A stretch of DNA of 64,000 nucleotides from contig NZ_JNFG01000005.1 in assembly GCF_000729995.1 (NCBI RefSeq), positions 124,001 to 188,000 on the forward strand, in the 5' to 3' direction. Source of the stretch: Caballeronia sordidicola. GTDB taxonomy: Bacteria > Pseudomonadota > Gammaproteobacteria > Burkholderiales > Burkholderiaceae. The notes beneath the pieces were generated by a model. The model worked only from the letters and a program-made list of their open reading frames with translations. It ran no database searches and was not told where the DNA came from. Made by a program: the position numbers and the translations under genes. Shown here piece after piece: positions 27,229 through 37,089 of the stretch. Numbering within the stretch: position 1 is the stretch's first letter; each line of letters opens with the position of its first letter.

Positions 27229-28329
27229 TTAGAATTTCTGCCGAATGCCGGTGACCGCCAGGAACTGCGTGTGGCTGCTCGACGCACCCGATGTCCCTTC
27301 AATCGCGGCAACCGCGCCGCTCGAGCGCTGATAGATCAAATCGATATACACGTCGGTTCGCTTTGACAAGAAATACTGCAAGGCGCTCGTTGTCTGCCAG
27401 TAGTGCCAGCTCGCGGGCTTGGCGTTCGCGGTTACCTCGGTATACGTCTCGCCTAGCGCCGCCCTGAGCGCTGGGGTGAACTGATAACGAATGCTTGCTT
27501 CCGCGTTCTGGAACGTCTGGTGTTGCGTCGTCGGTGTCAGGTCGAAGGTCGTGCTGGTGTACATCAAGCCGAGACTCGCCTTGCCGAAATCGTAGAGACC
27601 GCCGGCGCCATAGATCTGCTGCTTCGTCACGCCCTTGATGAAAGTAAAGTAGTTATCCGAAGGAATGGCGCCCGTGGTATCAACCGCCGGATTGTCGAGA
27701 CGCACATAGGCCGCGCCAAGGCGCCACGGGCCACCTGCGTAAGACGCACCCACACTGTAAGAGCGGCTCATTGCAAAATTGCCGGCGTTGTTGCTGAAGC
27801 CGTACATGGAATTGAGCTGCAAGCCATGGAAGTTCGGCGTGACGTACTTCACGGAGTTATCGGTGCGGAATGTGTTGTTCAGGTCGTCGGTATCGAACGG
27901 GTGCGTGCCGTATTGCGAAGTGTCCGCCGAGACCTGCAGCGGTTCGAGCGAGTCTTGTGCCGCGTTGTATTGGCGCCCGAACGTTACTGCGCCCCATTTG
28001 TCGCTCGACAACCCGACCCACGCCTGGCGCCCGAATATACGGCCGTTTGCGCTCGCCACGCCGGTCTGCAGATTGAAGCCGTTTTCAAGCCGGAAAATCG
28101 CCGCGTTGCCTCCGCCCAGATCTTCCTTACCGGTAAAGCCCCAACGCGAACCTTGCTCGCTCCCGGCAGTTGCCTGGTAATTGCTTTTGCCACCCTGGTT
28201 ACTCGTATAAGTAAATCCGCCATCGACAATGCCATATAACGTCACGGTAGATTGAGCGTGTACGGTCGTCGCGATAAAGCCGAGTCCTACCGACGCGGCC
28301 AATAGGGCACGCGGAGTGTGCTTGTGCAT
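27229..28329 (-). CDS. General trimeric porin
   Basis: A 366-residue Burkholderia-type porin with signal peptide (cleavage after TTVHA), mature start QSTVTLYGIVDGGFTYT and a C-terminal strand ending TGIRQKF. Paralogous to the porin at 9566. ATG 28329 is chosen because it begins the signal peptide. It is convergent with the gntR gene, so it is not part of that operon. It may serve the peptide-type importer cluster that follows on the same strand. Confidence 0.92.
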   Translation of the reverse strand: MHKHTPRALLAASVGLGFIATTVHAQSTVTLYGIVDGGFTYTSNQGGKSNYQATAGSEQGSRWGFTGKEDLGGGNAAIFRLENGFNLQTGVASANGRIFGRQAWVGLSSDKWGAVTFGRQYNAAQDSLEPLQVSADTSQYGTHPFDTDDLNNTFRTDNSVKYVTPNFHGLQLNSMYGFSNNAGNFAMSRSYSVGASYAGGPWRLGAAYVRLDNPAVDTTGAIPSDNYFTFIKGVTKQQIYGAGGLYDFGKASLGLMYTSTTFDLTPTTQHQTFQNAEASIRYQFTPALRAALGETYTEVTANAKPASWHYWQTTSALQYFLSKRTDVYIDLIYQRSSGAVAAIEGTSGASSSHTQFLAVTGIRQKF

Positions 28330-28461
28330 GATCCTTCCTCTGTAGTTGATTGCTTTGGGTTTTGCTGCTGGTTTGATGCATGAAAAATTGCGCAACAGTT
28401 CTCCCCGACGCCCGATGGAACGGGCGCCGCTAGACAGGCTTCAAGGGCTTACGACGAGTGG

Positions 28462-30390
28462 TTAGTGGCCGGCGAGCGGCTCCAGGCTCCTGAGCGCGCC
28501 CACAGGCACGATCGGCAGGACGAGGTGCGAAGGGTGCTCCGATCCCAGGTGCACGGTATTCACGGCGATTCGCGGCGCCCGTGCCAAAGCCGGTGATTCC
28601 CCACTATTCGGATTGACATCGAAATGGGGGAAATTACTGCTCGATATATCCAGTCGGATCCGATGCCCGCGCTTGAATAAATTTGCGGTCGCAAAAGGCT
28701 CGATGGTTATTTCATAGATGCAATCCGTTTCGAGAAACTCAGGCTCGCTCCACGACCGATGAAAACGGCAGCGGAAAATGCCGTCGGTCAGGTTCATTGC
28801 GAAGCCTTCCGGATAATCGCTGTTGGGCGGGTACATATCGATCACTTTCGCGGTGAAGTCGGTATCGGGTGCATCCGATGATATCCACAATCTCACGATG
28901 ACCGGCCCCACGACCGCCATGTCTTCTTCCAGCGGCGGCGTTTCGAATACAACAACGTCGTTGCGCGCTGCGAGCGGCACGCCCGGATTGCGCGTGCCAA
29001 AGAAGCGTTCGTCTTCGCGCTGGTCGAACGCGCCGCCTTCAAAAACCGGCGCACCCGACGTCAATCCACCACCGATGGTAGGCACGGGGTTCGACGGATC
29101 GAACGCATACGAAACAGATGCGTCGGCCTGTTCAGGCGGCTCCTCCGACAACACGCCGCCTTCCCGCAAATAAAAACGCGTGAAGCGTGTATCGGCCAGC
29201 GGCCATTGCGCTGACTGGATCCACGCACCGCCGTGTTCCATGCGGCCATCGGCATTGCTAGCACCACTGCCTCCCCCCATCAGGAAGATCCTTGCAACAG
29301 GGTCTGACTGCTTTGGTCCCGACGTGGCGGGCTTCAGCCACCGGTCGAACCATTGTGCGCGAAACGCAAGCCAGTTCTCCGCAATCTGTCCTTCGATCAT
29401 GGCGGCGGGGCCAAAATCGACATCGCCGCTGAACGGCACGTTGCGGTCGCCATGCAGCCACGACCCCATGATCAGGTAAGTGGGCGCAGCGACAGGATCG
29501 AGCTTCGACATGGCGGCGAAGTTGTCCATGGTCGAGCGTACATACGCGTCGTACCAGCTCGACATGAGGACCGTTGGAACCCGCGCCATGGAGTCATAAA
29601 ACCCTTCTGCATAGATGCCGGGCTGTTGCCAGAACTCATCGAAAGTTTCGTGCGTCCATTGATCGAACAGATACCGCTCGTACTCAGGCACGAAACGCAA
29701 CGGTGACTGACCCGGCCGCCACGGCATGCGGGAGAACCATTCCTTCAGATCCTGCGCGTCGAGCGCCGCCTTGAGCAACGGATCGTTCAATACCGCCTGG
29801 CTTCCCTTGGCCTGATTCACCGCCCAGGTGGCCTGTTTCAGTTCGAAGGCGCCGCCTTGCCGGATACCGCAGTGATAGCTGTTGGCGAAACCGCCCGAGT
29901 CCATCACCATGCACGCGAGGCCCGGCGGATTCATGCAGGCAGCGGCCATTTGCGTGTGCGCGGCGTAAGAGAGGCCCATGGTGCCCACGCGGCCTGTCGA
30001 CCAGTCCTGCTGCGTGATCCATTCGAGCGTGTCATATCCATCGGGCCCCTCGGACAGGTACTTGGTGAACTCGCCCTCCGATGCATGCCGTCCGCGACAA
30101 TCCTGGAACACGACCGCGAAGCCGCGCGCAACGAAATACGCGGCGACATGACCACGCCGCGCGGCCGGCTCTCCACCGTTGATCTCCGAACGCGATACTT
30201 CGCGCTTGCCATAAGGCGTGCGCTCGAGAATGGTCGGCAAGGGTGCATCGATACCCGGACGAAAACCTGCGGGCAGGTAAACGTCCGTCGCGAGGCGCAC
30301 GCCATCGCGCATGGGGATCATGTACTCGTTGCACGTTGCGTCCCGTCCGCTTGCAGCGTTGAATGTGTTGTTGTGAATCATGTCGATCAT
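28462..30390 (-). CDS. CocE/NonD-family acyl hydrolase (X-Pro dipeptidyl-peptidase type)
   Basis: A 642-residue alpha/beta hydrolase: an N-terminal S15 domain (EYMIPMRDGVRLATDVYLP; nucleophile Ser in GTMGLSYAAHTQMA; GSWLHGD near residue 310) and a C-terminal jelly-roll domain (HRIRLDISSSNFPHFDVN). The family includes cocaine esterase, glutaryl-7-ACA acylase and X-Pro peptidases. No signal peptide is seen, so it is cytoplasmic. It starts three bases after the binding-protein stop, so an imported peptide-like amide or ester is the likely substrate. Confidence 0.88.
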   Translation of the reverse strand: MIDMIHNNTFNAASGRDATCNEYMIPMRDGVRLATDVYLPAGFRPGIDAPLPTILERTPYGKREVSRSEINGGEPAARRGHVAAYFVARGFAVVFQDCRGRHASEGEFTKYLSEGPDGYDTLEWITQQDWSTGRVGTMGLSYAAHTQMAAACMNPPGLACMVMDSGGFANSYHCGIRQGGAFELKQATWAVNQAKGSQAVLNDPLLKAALDAQDLKEWFSRMPWRPGQSPLRFVPEYERYLFDQWTHETFDEFWQQPGIYAEGFYDSMARVPTVLMSSWYDAYVRSTMDNFAAMSKLDPVAAPTYLIMGSWLHGDRNVPFSGDVDFGPAAMIEGQIAENWLAFRAQWFDRWLKPATSGPKQSDPVARIFLMGGGSGASNADGRMEHGGAWIQSAQWPLADTRFTRFYLREGGVLSEEPPEQADASVSYAFDPSNPVPTIGGGLTSGAPVFEGGAFDQREDERFFGTRNPGVPLAARNDVVVFETPPLEEDMAVVGPVIVRLWISSDAPDTDFTAKVIDMYPPNSDYPEGFAMNLTDGIFRCRFHRSWSEPEFLETDCIYEITIEPFATANLFKRGHRIRLDISSSNFPHFDVNPNSGESPALARAPRIAVNTVHLGSEHPSHLVLPIVPVGALRSLEPLAGH

Positions 30391-30392
30391 TT

Positions 30393-31964
30393 TTATCGGA
30401 TTCCTACATAAATTGCTGTGGTGTATTCAGCCTTGTTCGGGTGAAACGTGACGCCGTTGCGCGTCGCCCAAAAGTTCTCGGGGAAATACAGCGGGACAAT
30501 GCCAAGATCGCGGAATCCCGCTTCTGCCGCTTGCTCAAGCAAGCGCTCGCGCTGCACGGGGTCAAAACTGGCGCTAGCCGCGGCGAGCGCTTGATCGAGC
30601 GCGGGATTCGAGTAGCGGGCGCGATTGAACGCGCCTGTTCCCGCAGTTCGTGAATAGGTCGCCATCACGTTGGACAGCGCGATAGTGGAGTCGCTCGTGG
30701 TGTTGCCGAAGCTGAAGATGAAGGCGCTGTAGCTTTGCTTGGCCGCGGCGCCCGCATAGACGTTGTAGGGCTGCGTGACGACGTTCGCGATCCTGATTCC
30801 GCCACGCGCCAGCATTTGCCCAACGGCTTGGGCGACGTCGCCGTCGGAGGAAAAGCGGTCGTTGGATGAATGGATCGTCAGCGTGAACCCTTGTGGGTAG
30901 CCCGCTTGCGCAAGCAGTTTTTTCGCACCGATGGGATCGTAGGTATCGGCTGGCAATGCCGGTGAGTAACCGCCCACTCCCTGTGGGACGATCTGGCCGG
31001 CGGGAACGCCTGCGCCATTCAGCAGGTATTGCGTGATGGCGCTCCGATCGATCATCTTCGATATAGCCTGCCGCACGCGCAGATCGCGCAGCGGATTGTT
31101 TCGCAGCGGTTCGCCGTCTTGGCCAGTCACGAAGGGAGACTGCTGACGGCTCGAGTCCAGCGCGAGATAGATCAGCCGCGCCGATGCTCCCGAGTAAAGC
31201 GTGATAGCCGGGTCGCGCTTGAGCCGGGGCACATTGACCGGCGGGACGTTATCGATCAGGTCGACGGAACCGGACAGCAGCGCCGACATGCGCGCGGCGT
31301 CGTTGGCGACGAAGCGGATGGTGACGGTATCGAACGGCGGCTTTGGACCCCAGTAGTTGTCGTTGCGCACGAGTTCGAGATTGTCGCCCGGGACCCATCG
31401 TTTCAGTTTGTAGGGACCGGTCCCCACTGCTACAGCCGGCGACACGTACTGGTTGCTTTGATGGCCTTCGGCCGCATGCTTCGACACGATGAACAACATG
31501 CCGATCTGTTCGAGAAACCCGGGCGCAGGGGTCTTCGTATGGATACGCAGCGTGAGCGGATCGAGCACGTCAATGGACGCGATATTCGCCACTGCACCGG
31601 AGAAAGGCGCGGGGCTGTTCGGCACGTTCGAGGCTCGTTTCACCGAATACACCACGTCGGCTGCGGTGAACGGCGTTCCGTCGTGAAAGCGGACGTTGGG
31701 GCGCAGTTTGAATTCCCACGTAGCCGGATCGACGACTCGCCACGCCACGGCGAGGCTGGGTTGTATCTGCAGGTTCTCATCACGCGCGATCAAGTGCTCG
31801 AAGATGTTTTCCACCTGCTGATTGTTCTGCGCGCGGGAGAACAGCGGGTCCATCGACGAAGGCTCGGCGGCAACGGCCATGGTCAGCGCGCGGGCGAACA
31901 CGCTGGGTGGGACGTTGCATGCAGCGATCAAAACGCACGCGGCGGCAATCCGGAGGCAACTCAT
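30393..31964 (-). CDS. Family 5 (dipeptide/oligopeptide) ABC substrate-binding protein
   Basis: A 523-residue periplasmic protein of the SBP_bac_5 family (DPATWEFKLRPNVRFHDGTP, GTGPYKLKRWVPGDNLELVRN). The N-terminus has a signal peptide ending FARA; a possible lipobox IAAC lies at residues 13-16. ATG 31964 has GGAGG upstream and overlaps the preceding ATPase stop. It is the fifth gene of a B-C-D-F-A ordered importer. Confidence 0.9.
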   Translation of the reverse strand: MSCLRIAAACVLIAACNVPPSVFARALTMAVAAEPSSMDPLFSRAQNNQQVENIFEHLIARDENLQIQPSLAVAWRVVDPATWEFKLRPNVRFHDGTPFTAADVVYSVKRASNVPNSPAPFSGAVANIASIDVLDPLTLRIHTKTPAPGFLEQIGMLFIVSKHAAEGHQSNQYVSPAVAVGTGPYKLKRWVPGDNLELVRNDNYWGPKPPFDTVTIRFVANDAARMSALLSGSVDLIDNVPPVNVPRLKRDPAITLYSGASARLIYLALDSSRQQSPFVTGQDGEPLRNNPLRDLRVRQAISKMIDRSAITQYLLNGAGVPAGQIVPQGVGGYSPALPADTYDPIGAKKLLAQAGYPQGFTLTIHSSNDRFSSDGDVAQAVGQMLARGGIRIANVVTQPYNVYAGAAAKQSYSAFIFSFGNTTSDSTIALSNVMATYSRTAGTGAFNRARYSNPALDQALAAASASFDPVQRERLLEQAAEAGFRDLGIVPLYFPENFWATRNGVTFHPNKAEYTTAIYVGIR

Positions 31965-32974
31965 TTCGCCTCCGTGAAGAGATGACAGGCGACCCGGTGA
32001 TCGCTCGCCGCTTCCGTCAATTCCGGATGCTCGACGCTGCAGCGCGGCATCGCGTGTGGACAGCGCGGATGAAAATGGCACCCTTTCGGAGGTGCAAGCG
32101 GCGACGGAATCTCGCCCTTGATCGACTCATACGCGCGCTTCCTGTTCGATAAGCGCGGCACCTGATTCAGCAGCGCAACCGTGTACGGATGCAATGGCCT
32201 GGCGAACAGATCAGCCGTGGGCGCAGTCTCCACAATCCGTCCCAGATACATGATCGCGACCCGATCGCTGATATGTTCAACCACGCCGAGATCGTGACTG
32301 ATAAAAAGGTAGGTCAGTCCAAGATCGGCGCGCAGCCGCATGAACAGGTTGATGATCTGCGCCTGGATCGACACGTCGAGCGCCGCGATCGATTCATCGC
32401 ATATCAGGAAATCGGGCTTCACCGCCAAGGCTCGTCCAATGCTGATGCGCTGGCGCTGCCCGCCGGAAAACTGATGCGGATAGCGCTGCCTGACATCCGG
32501 ATTCAAGCCAACCCGCTCCATGACATCGACAACGTAATCATCCAGGTTACGCCGCGTCACCATGCCATGCACGAGCGGCGCCTCGCCGATAATCTCGCGC
32601 ACCCGCTTGCGCGGATTGAGCGATGACATTGGATCCTGAAAGATCATTTGCGTCCCCAGCCTGTGCGCAAGCTTCCCACGTGAGCCGAGAACAGTCGTGC
32701 CGGCCCCGTTTGCATCGGTCACGTGGATGGTTCCCGACGAAGGCGGTACCACGCCGGCCAGCATGCGGCCGAAGGTCGACTTGCCGCAGCCGGATTCACC
32801 GACGAGCCCGACCACTTCTCCACGATGAATCTCAAGGTTCACGGTGTCCACCGCATGGACCGTATGCGATATGGGTTTGGCGCCCAGCATCTGCGCAATG
32901 CGCTCTGCATAACTCGAACGCTTCACGAAACGGCGCGACACCTGGTCGGCTTTGATAAGAACTTGCGTGCTCAT
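31961..32974 (-). CDS. DppF-type ABC transporter ATPase
   Basis: A 337-residue ATPase with Walker A GLVGESGCGKSTFGRM, signature FSGGQRQRISIGRAL, Walker B FLICDESIAALDVS and an oligopeptide-transporter C-terminal domain (FHPRCPHAMPRCSVEHPEL, the [4Fe-4S]-like cysteine region). It overlaps the next gene by 4 bases and the previous one by 4 bases. Partner of the DppD-type ATPase. Walker B carries DES rather than DEP, a conservative change. Confidence 0.92.
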   Translation of the reverse strand: MSTQVLIKADQVSRRFVKRSSYAERIAQMLGAKPISHTVHAVDTVNLEIHRGEVVGLVGESGCGKSTFGRMLAGVVPPSSGTIHVTDANGAGTTVLGSRGKLAHRLGTQMIFQDPMSSLNPRKRVREIIGEAPLVHGMVTRRNLDDYVVDVMERVGLNPDVRQRYPHQFSGGQRQRISIGRALAVKPDFLICDESIAALDVSIQAQIINLFMRLRADLGLTYLFISHDLGVVEHISDRVAIMYLGRIVETAPTADLFARPLHPYTVALLNQVPRLSNRKRAYESIKGEIPSPLAPPKGCHFHPRCPHAMPRCSVEHPELTEAASDHRVACHLFTEAK

Positions 32975-33957
32975 GCTGCAACTCGCTCAACGGGATGAAA
33001 ACATCGGTGGAGATGGCTGTCGCCCACTTTGAATACCGGCGGTTTTTGTGTCCTGCATGTATCGGTGGCATGGGTGCATCGCGGGGAGAAGGCGCAACCC
33101 ACGGGCAACGCAAACGCCGAAGGGGCAACGCCCGGGACCTGCATCAGCGGTTCGCCGTGCGCCACGTTCTCGGGTACGGAGCCCAGCAGACCGATCGTGT
33201 ACGGATGCCTCGGACGTTCGAGGATCGTATCCACGTCGCCTGTTTCGACCACGCGTCCCGCATACATCACGCAGATGCGATCGGCCAGTCCCGCTACCAC
33301 CGCGAGGTCATGGCTGACCCAGACCATCGCCGTGTTCGAGCGCGCGCAGAGCTTCTGCATCTGCGCCAAAATCTGCGCCTGGATGGTGACGTCGAGCGCG
33401 GTCGTGGGCTCGTCGGCAATGATCAGGTCAGGCTTGTGCAGCATGGCAATCGCGATCGCCACGCGCTGGCGCATGCCGCCCGACAACTGATGCGGATACG
33501 CCTTGAGCCGTTCATCGGGCGCAGGAATACCGACCGCCGCGAGCGCCTCGCGCGCCTGTTCGCGAGCAGCTTGTTTCGACACCGGCGCATGAGCGCGCAC
33601 GGTTTCTATCATCTGCGTATCGATGCGAAGAACGGGATTCAGCGTCATCATTGGGTCCTGGAAAATCATCGCGATGCGATTTCCCCGGAGTTGCCGCAAC
33701 GCTTCCCGGCCGTAGCTCGTCAGGTCCACGCCCTTGAACAGAACACGTCCTCCGACAATACGTCCCGGCGCGTCGATCAAACCAAGGATCGAAAAACCGG
33801 TGATCGATTTGCCCGAACCGGACTCGCCGACAAGACCGACGATCTCGCCGGGATAGACATCGAAGCTCACGTCGTCAACGGCTTTTGCAACGCCGGCCGC
33901 CGTGAAGAAATGGGTCTGCAAGTTCTCGACCGATAAAGTGGGAATGGCTGGAGACAT
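32971..33957 (-). CDS. DppD-type ABC transporter ATPase
   Basis: A 328-residue ATPase with Walker A GLVGESGSGKSITGFS, signature LSGGMRQRVAIAIAM, Walker B LIIADEPTTALDVT and the oligo/dipeptide C-terminal region FSPRCTHATDTCR. It forms the ATPase heterodimer with the DppF-type protein encoded next. Confidence 0.92.
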   Translation of the reverse strand: MSPAIPTLSVENLQTHFFTAAGVAKAVDDVSFDVYPGEIVGLVGESGSGKSITGFSILGLIDAPGRIVGGRVLFKGVDLTSYGREALRQLRGNRIAMIFQDPMMTLNPVLRIDTQMIETVRAHAPVSKQAAREQAREALAAVGIPAPDERLKAYPHQLSGGMRQRVAIAIAMLHKPDLIIADEPTTALDVTIQAQILAQMQKLCARSNTAMVWVSHDLAVVAGLADRICVMYAGRVVETGDVDTILERPRHPYTIGLLGSVPENVAHGEPLMQVPGVAPSAFALPVGCAFSPRCTHATDTCRTQKPPVFKVGDSHLHRCFHPVERVAA

Positions 33958-33965
33958 GGGATTTC

Positions 33966-34880
33966 CTATTTCTGGAGGCGCGGGTTGAGCGCCTCGCGCA
34001 AGCCGTCGCCGACCATGTTCATGCTAAAGACGAGCATGACCAGCAGCACGCCGGGGAACACGCTGATCCAGTAGAAGCCGGCAAGCAATTGCTGGTAGCC
34101 GTTTGCAATCAGCAAGCCGAGAGAGGGTTGCGTCACCGGCAAGCCGATCCCGAGGAAGCTCAAGGTGGCTTCAGCGGAGATGGCGGCGGCCACCTGCACC
34201 ATCGCGATCACAATGACCGGTGCTAGGCAGTTGGGCAGCAACTGGCTGAAGAGCGCACGCCGATGACTGAATCCGAGGCACAACGCCGCCTCCATGTACT
34301 CCTTCTTGCTTTCGACGGCCGCGACCGCGCGCACCGTGCGGGCGAAGTACGCCCACTGCACGATCACGAGCGCGAGGATCACCTTGCTCACGCCCTGGCC
34401 AAGAATGGCGAGCATCATCAACGCGACGAGGATAGTGGGGAAGCCGAGCATCAGGTCGACCGTGCGCATGATCAGCGTGTCGATCCAGCCGCCGAAATAC
34501 GCGGCCACCAGGCCAAGCGTCGTTCCCACGATCAACGCAAACGCGCCGCTCGATATGCCGACGCCAAGACTCGTGCGAAGACCGAACATCATCGCGGCGA
34601 ACATGTCGCGGCCGAGCGCGTCGCTGCCCAGCAGGAAGAGATGTCCAAGATGTCCGCGTGCGCCGGGAGGCAGCCTGCCATCGACAATATCGAGCGCGGC
34701 GAGGTCGTACGGATTCTGCGGTGCGAGCCATGGCGCGAAGATCGCCACGATGATCAGCACAATGCAGGTCAGCGACGCGAGCGCAACGGCAGGACGGCCG
34801 AACATGCCGCGCAATGCCTGTCCTGTGCGTGTGTCGCGGTTGGTCGTCCAGCGTGGCAGCATGTTCGAAAGCGTGCTCAT
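33966..34880 (-). CDS. DppC-type ABC transporter permease
   Basis: A 304-residue permease with the family motif LGSDALGRDMFAAMMFGLRTSL and the EAA-type loop AALCLGFSHRRALFSQLLPNCLAPVIV. Start is the ATG at 34880, which overlaps the DppB-type stop; the much longer open frame upstream is noise. About six membrane helices. Confidence 0.92.
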   Translation of the reverse strand: MSTLSNMLPRWTTNRDTRTGQALRGMFGRPAVALASLTCIVLIIVAIFAPWLAPQNPYDLAALDIVDGRLPPGARGHLGHLFLLGSDALGRDMFAAMMFGLRTSLGVGISSGAFALIVGTTLGLVAAYFGGWIDTLIMRTVDLMLGFPTILVALMMLAILGQGVSKVILALVIVQWAYFARTVRAVAAVESKKEYMEAALCLGFSHRRALFSQLLPNCLAPVIVIAMVQVAAAISAEATLSFLGIGLPVTQPSLGLLIANGYQQLLAGFYWISVFPGVLLVMLVFSMNMVGDGLREALNPRLQK

Positions 34881-35851
34881 CAGGCACCTCCCAGACGCAC
34901 GCGCGGATCGAGCAGCGAATAGATGATGTCGACCAGCAGGTTCAGCAGCGTGAACATGGCGACCACGATCAGCAGGTACGCTACGACCACGGGACGATCG
35001 AGCCGCATGATGCTGTCGATGATCAGCTTGCCCACGCCCGGCCACGCGAAGATGGTTTCGGTCACCGTGGCGAACGCGATCAGCGAGCCGAACTCCATGC
35101 CGACCACCGTGACGATCGGGATCATGATGTTCTTCAGCACGTGGACAAAAATGATCCGGCGCTCGCGCAAGCCCTTGGCGCGCGCAAATTTCACATAGTC
35201 GAGAGGCAGCGTTTCCCGGACTCCGGCGCGCGTCAGCCGTGTCACGAGCGACATTTTGAACAGGGACAGATTCAGCGCCGGCAGGATCAGGTGCATCAAT
35301 CCATCGCGTGTTGCGAGGCTCGTATGGATGCCGAACACGGTGCCGAGATGACCCCGTCCTGCCGAAGGCAGCCATCCCAGTGTCACCGAAAAAATCAGCA
35401 CGAGCATGATGCCTTGCCAGAAGTTCGGCAGGCTGAAGCCCAGGATCGAGCCGCCCATGATCACGCGGTCGACCGGAGAGTTGGCCTTCATGCCGGCCAG
35501 CAATCCAAGCGGCAGCCCGATCATCAACGCCATCACAAGCGCCACGATCGCCAGTTCGAGGGTGGCCGGCAGGCGCTCCATGATCAACTGGATCGATGGC
35601 TGGTTGAACACGAACGACCGGCCAAGATCGCCATGCAGCGCGTGTTCCACAAACAGCAGGTATTGCTTCCACATCGGCTGGTCGAGGCCCAGCGAGTGCA
35701 CTGCTTGCGCTATTTCGGCCGGGCTGGCGTCGGCGGGTACGAGAATCTGGATCGGGTCGCCAATGGCGAACACCCCGCAGAAAACGAGCACCGAGGTCAG
35801 CATCAGGATGCCGGCACTCTGTACAAACCGATGGATGATGAAGCCGATCAT
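34880..35851 (-). CDS. DppB-type ABC transporter permease
   Basis: A 323-residue permease starting MIGFIIHRFVQSAGILMLTS, with FVFNQPSIQLIMERLPATLELA and the loop YVKFARAKGLRERRIIFVHVLKN. First gene of the minus-strand importer operon, opposite the LysR gene. Peptide, glutathione or nickel-chelate substrates all occur in this family; the CocE-type hydrolase at the operon end favours a peptide-like amide. Confidence 0.92.
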   Translation of the reverse strand: MIGFIIHRFVQSAGILMLTSVLVFCGVFAIGDPIQILVPADASPAEIAQAVHSLGLDQPMWKQYLLFVEHALHGDLGRSFVFNQPSIQLIMERLPATLELAIVALVMALMIGLPLGLLAGMKANSPVDRVIMGGSILGFSLPNFWQGIMLVLIFSVTLGWLPSAGRGHLGTVFGIHTSLATRDGLMHLILPALNLSLFKMSLVTRLTRAGVRETLPLDYVKFARAKGLRERRIIFVHVLKNIMIPIVTVVGMEFGSLIAFATVTETIFAWPGVGKLIIDSIMRLDRPVVVAYLLIVVAMFTLLNLLVDIIYSLLDPRVRLGGA

Positions 35852-35989
35852 TGCGTTACAACCTCGAGCGTTAAGTTTTGCGAACCCTGTGACCTTGCCG
35901 GGCGATAGAAGCGTTTCAAGCCGCCGAAAAGTCCCGGCAAATCTCGTTCAGTTTCGCGATAATTAGGCCGACAATTTTTGGATGCAACA

Positions 35990-36008
35990 CTATGCTGAAT
36001 CTGCATAG
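35990..36008. promoter_or_regulatory. LysR-type binding site (T-N11-A box)
   Basis: CTATGCTGAATCTGCATAG is a perfect 6-bp inverted repeat around 7 bases and contains T-N11-A. It lies 18 bases before the LysR start, between the divergent LysR gene and the ABC operon. This is the usual place for autoregulation and activation by LysR regulators. Confidence 0.6.
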
Positions 36009-36026
36009 CCTTATGTGCGAGCAAGG

Positions 36027-36938
36027 ATGAACCTCAAACAGATCGAAGCGTTCGAAGCGGTGGCAAGCCTTGGAACCACGACCGCCGCGGCTCAGCGGCT
36101 GGAAATCTCGCAATCGGTTGTCAGCAGGCTGCTGGCTCAACTGGAAGAAGACCTCGGTCTCAGGCTTTTTGTACGGGAACAAGGCAGGCTTACCCTGACG
36201 CGCGAGGGAGCCGCTTTAGTCGATGAAGTGAAGACCCTGCTCGACGGCTCGCATTGCTTGCGGCGTCATGCGCAGCAACTGCGGCTTGGCGGAATGCAGC
36301 GAAAACTGGTTCGCGTGATGGTGCCGAACACGTTCGCCCAGCATGTCATGCCGCAAGTCATGGAAACGTTCTGCAAGGCGCACGAGCTTGCGGTGCTGGA
36401 GGTCTTGTCAGGCACTTATGGACAAGGCGAGCGTGCCCTCTTAAGCCGGGAAGTCGATCTGGCTTTCGTGCAAATGCCAGCGCGCCTGCCCGGTTTGCGG
36501 GTTCATCGCGTGTTTCCTTCGCAGTCTGCCTGTGTCGTCCCCTTGGATCATCCTCTGGCCGCGCTCGACAGGATCAGCGCGCTGGATCTCGAACTCGTGC
36601 CGCTGATCTTGCTTGGACGTCAAAGCCTGCACAGACGCGAAGTCGACATGGCGTTCCGCCGCGCTCGCATCACGCCGCGCGTGCTGGCGGAAGTTCATTC
36701 GGTCGGCGTGGCCTGTGCCATGGTTGCGCGAGGCATGGGCGTGACGATCGTCACCCAGGTGCTGGCGGCCTGCTGCCCATCGGAAGGATTTGCCATCAAG
36801 CCATTCGAACCCGCGCTGCCGTTTGAAATAGGCCTGGCGACGCTGCAGGAGACACCGGAGGGATCCATGACGGTCGCGTTGCTGGATTGCATTGGCGACA
36901 CGCTGGTCGGCCTCGACGCCCAACCCGCAATTATGTAA
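36027..36938 (+). CDS. LysR-family transcriptional regulator
   Basis: A 303-residue regulator: N-terminal winged helix (MNLKQIEAFEAVASLGTTTAAAQRL, QSVVSRLLAQLEEDLGLRLF) and a periplasmic-binding-protein-like effector domain. ATG 36027 follows CAAGGA and gives the standard N-terminus. Divergent from the dpp-type operon with a T-N11-A palindrome between them, so it probably controls peptide import and the CocE-type hydrolase. Confidence 0.9.
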   Translation: MNLKQIEAFEAVASLGTTTAAAQRLEISQSVVSRLLAQLEEDLGLRLFVREQGRLTLTREGAALVDEVKTLLDGSHCLRRHAQQLRLGGMQRKLVRVMVPNTFAQHVMPQVMETFCKAHELAVLEVLSGTYGQGERALLSREVDLAFVQMPARLPGLRVHRVFPSQSACVVPLDHPLAALDRISALDLELVPLILLGRQSLHRREVDMAFRRARITPRVLAEVHSVGVACAMVARGMGVTIVTQVLAACCPSEGFAIKPFEPALPFEIGLATLQETPEGSMTVALLDCIGDTLVGLDAQPAIM

Positions 36939-37089
36939 TTCCACGCCGATCCAGCAGACAATTCACTGCACTTAGCCGCCATTCATTCGTCTGATCAAGC
37001 CGCTTCCGTCCGTGAGCGTGGTGTACTGCGTGTAGTATTCGAAGGTCCGATTGCCGCTCGCCCTGAAGGTGTTACTGGGAGACGATGGA

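Noticed and set aside
33966..35672. 568-codon version of the DppC-type permease
   Set aside because: The N-terminal 260 residues are antisense-like noise across the DppB gene; the true start is the ATG at 34880 overlapping the DppB stop.
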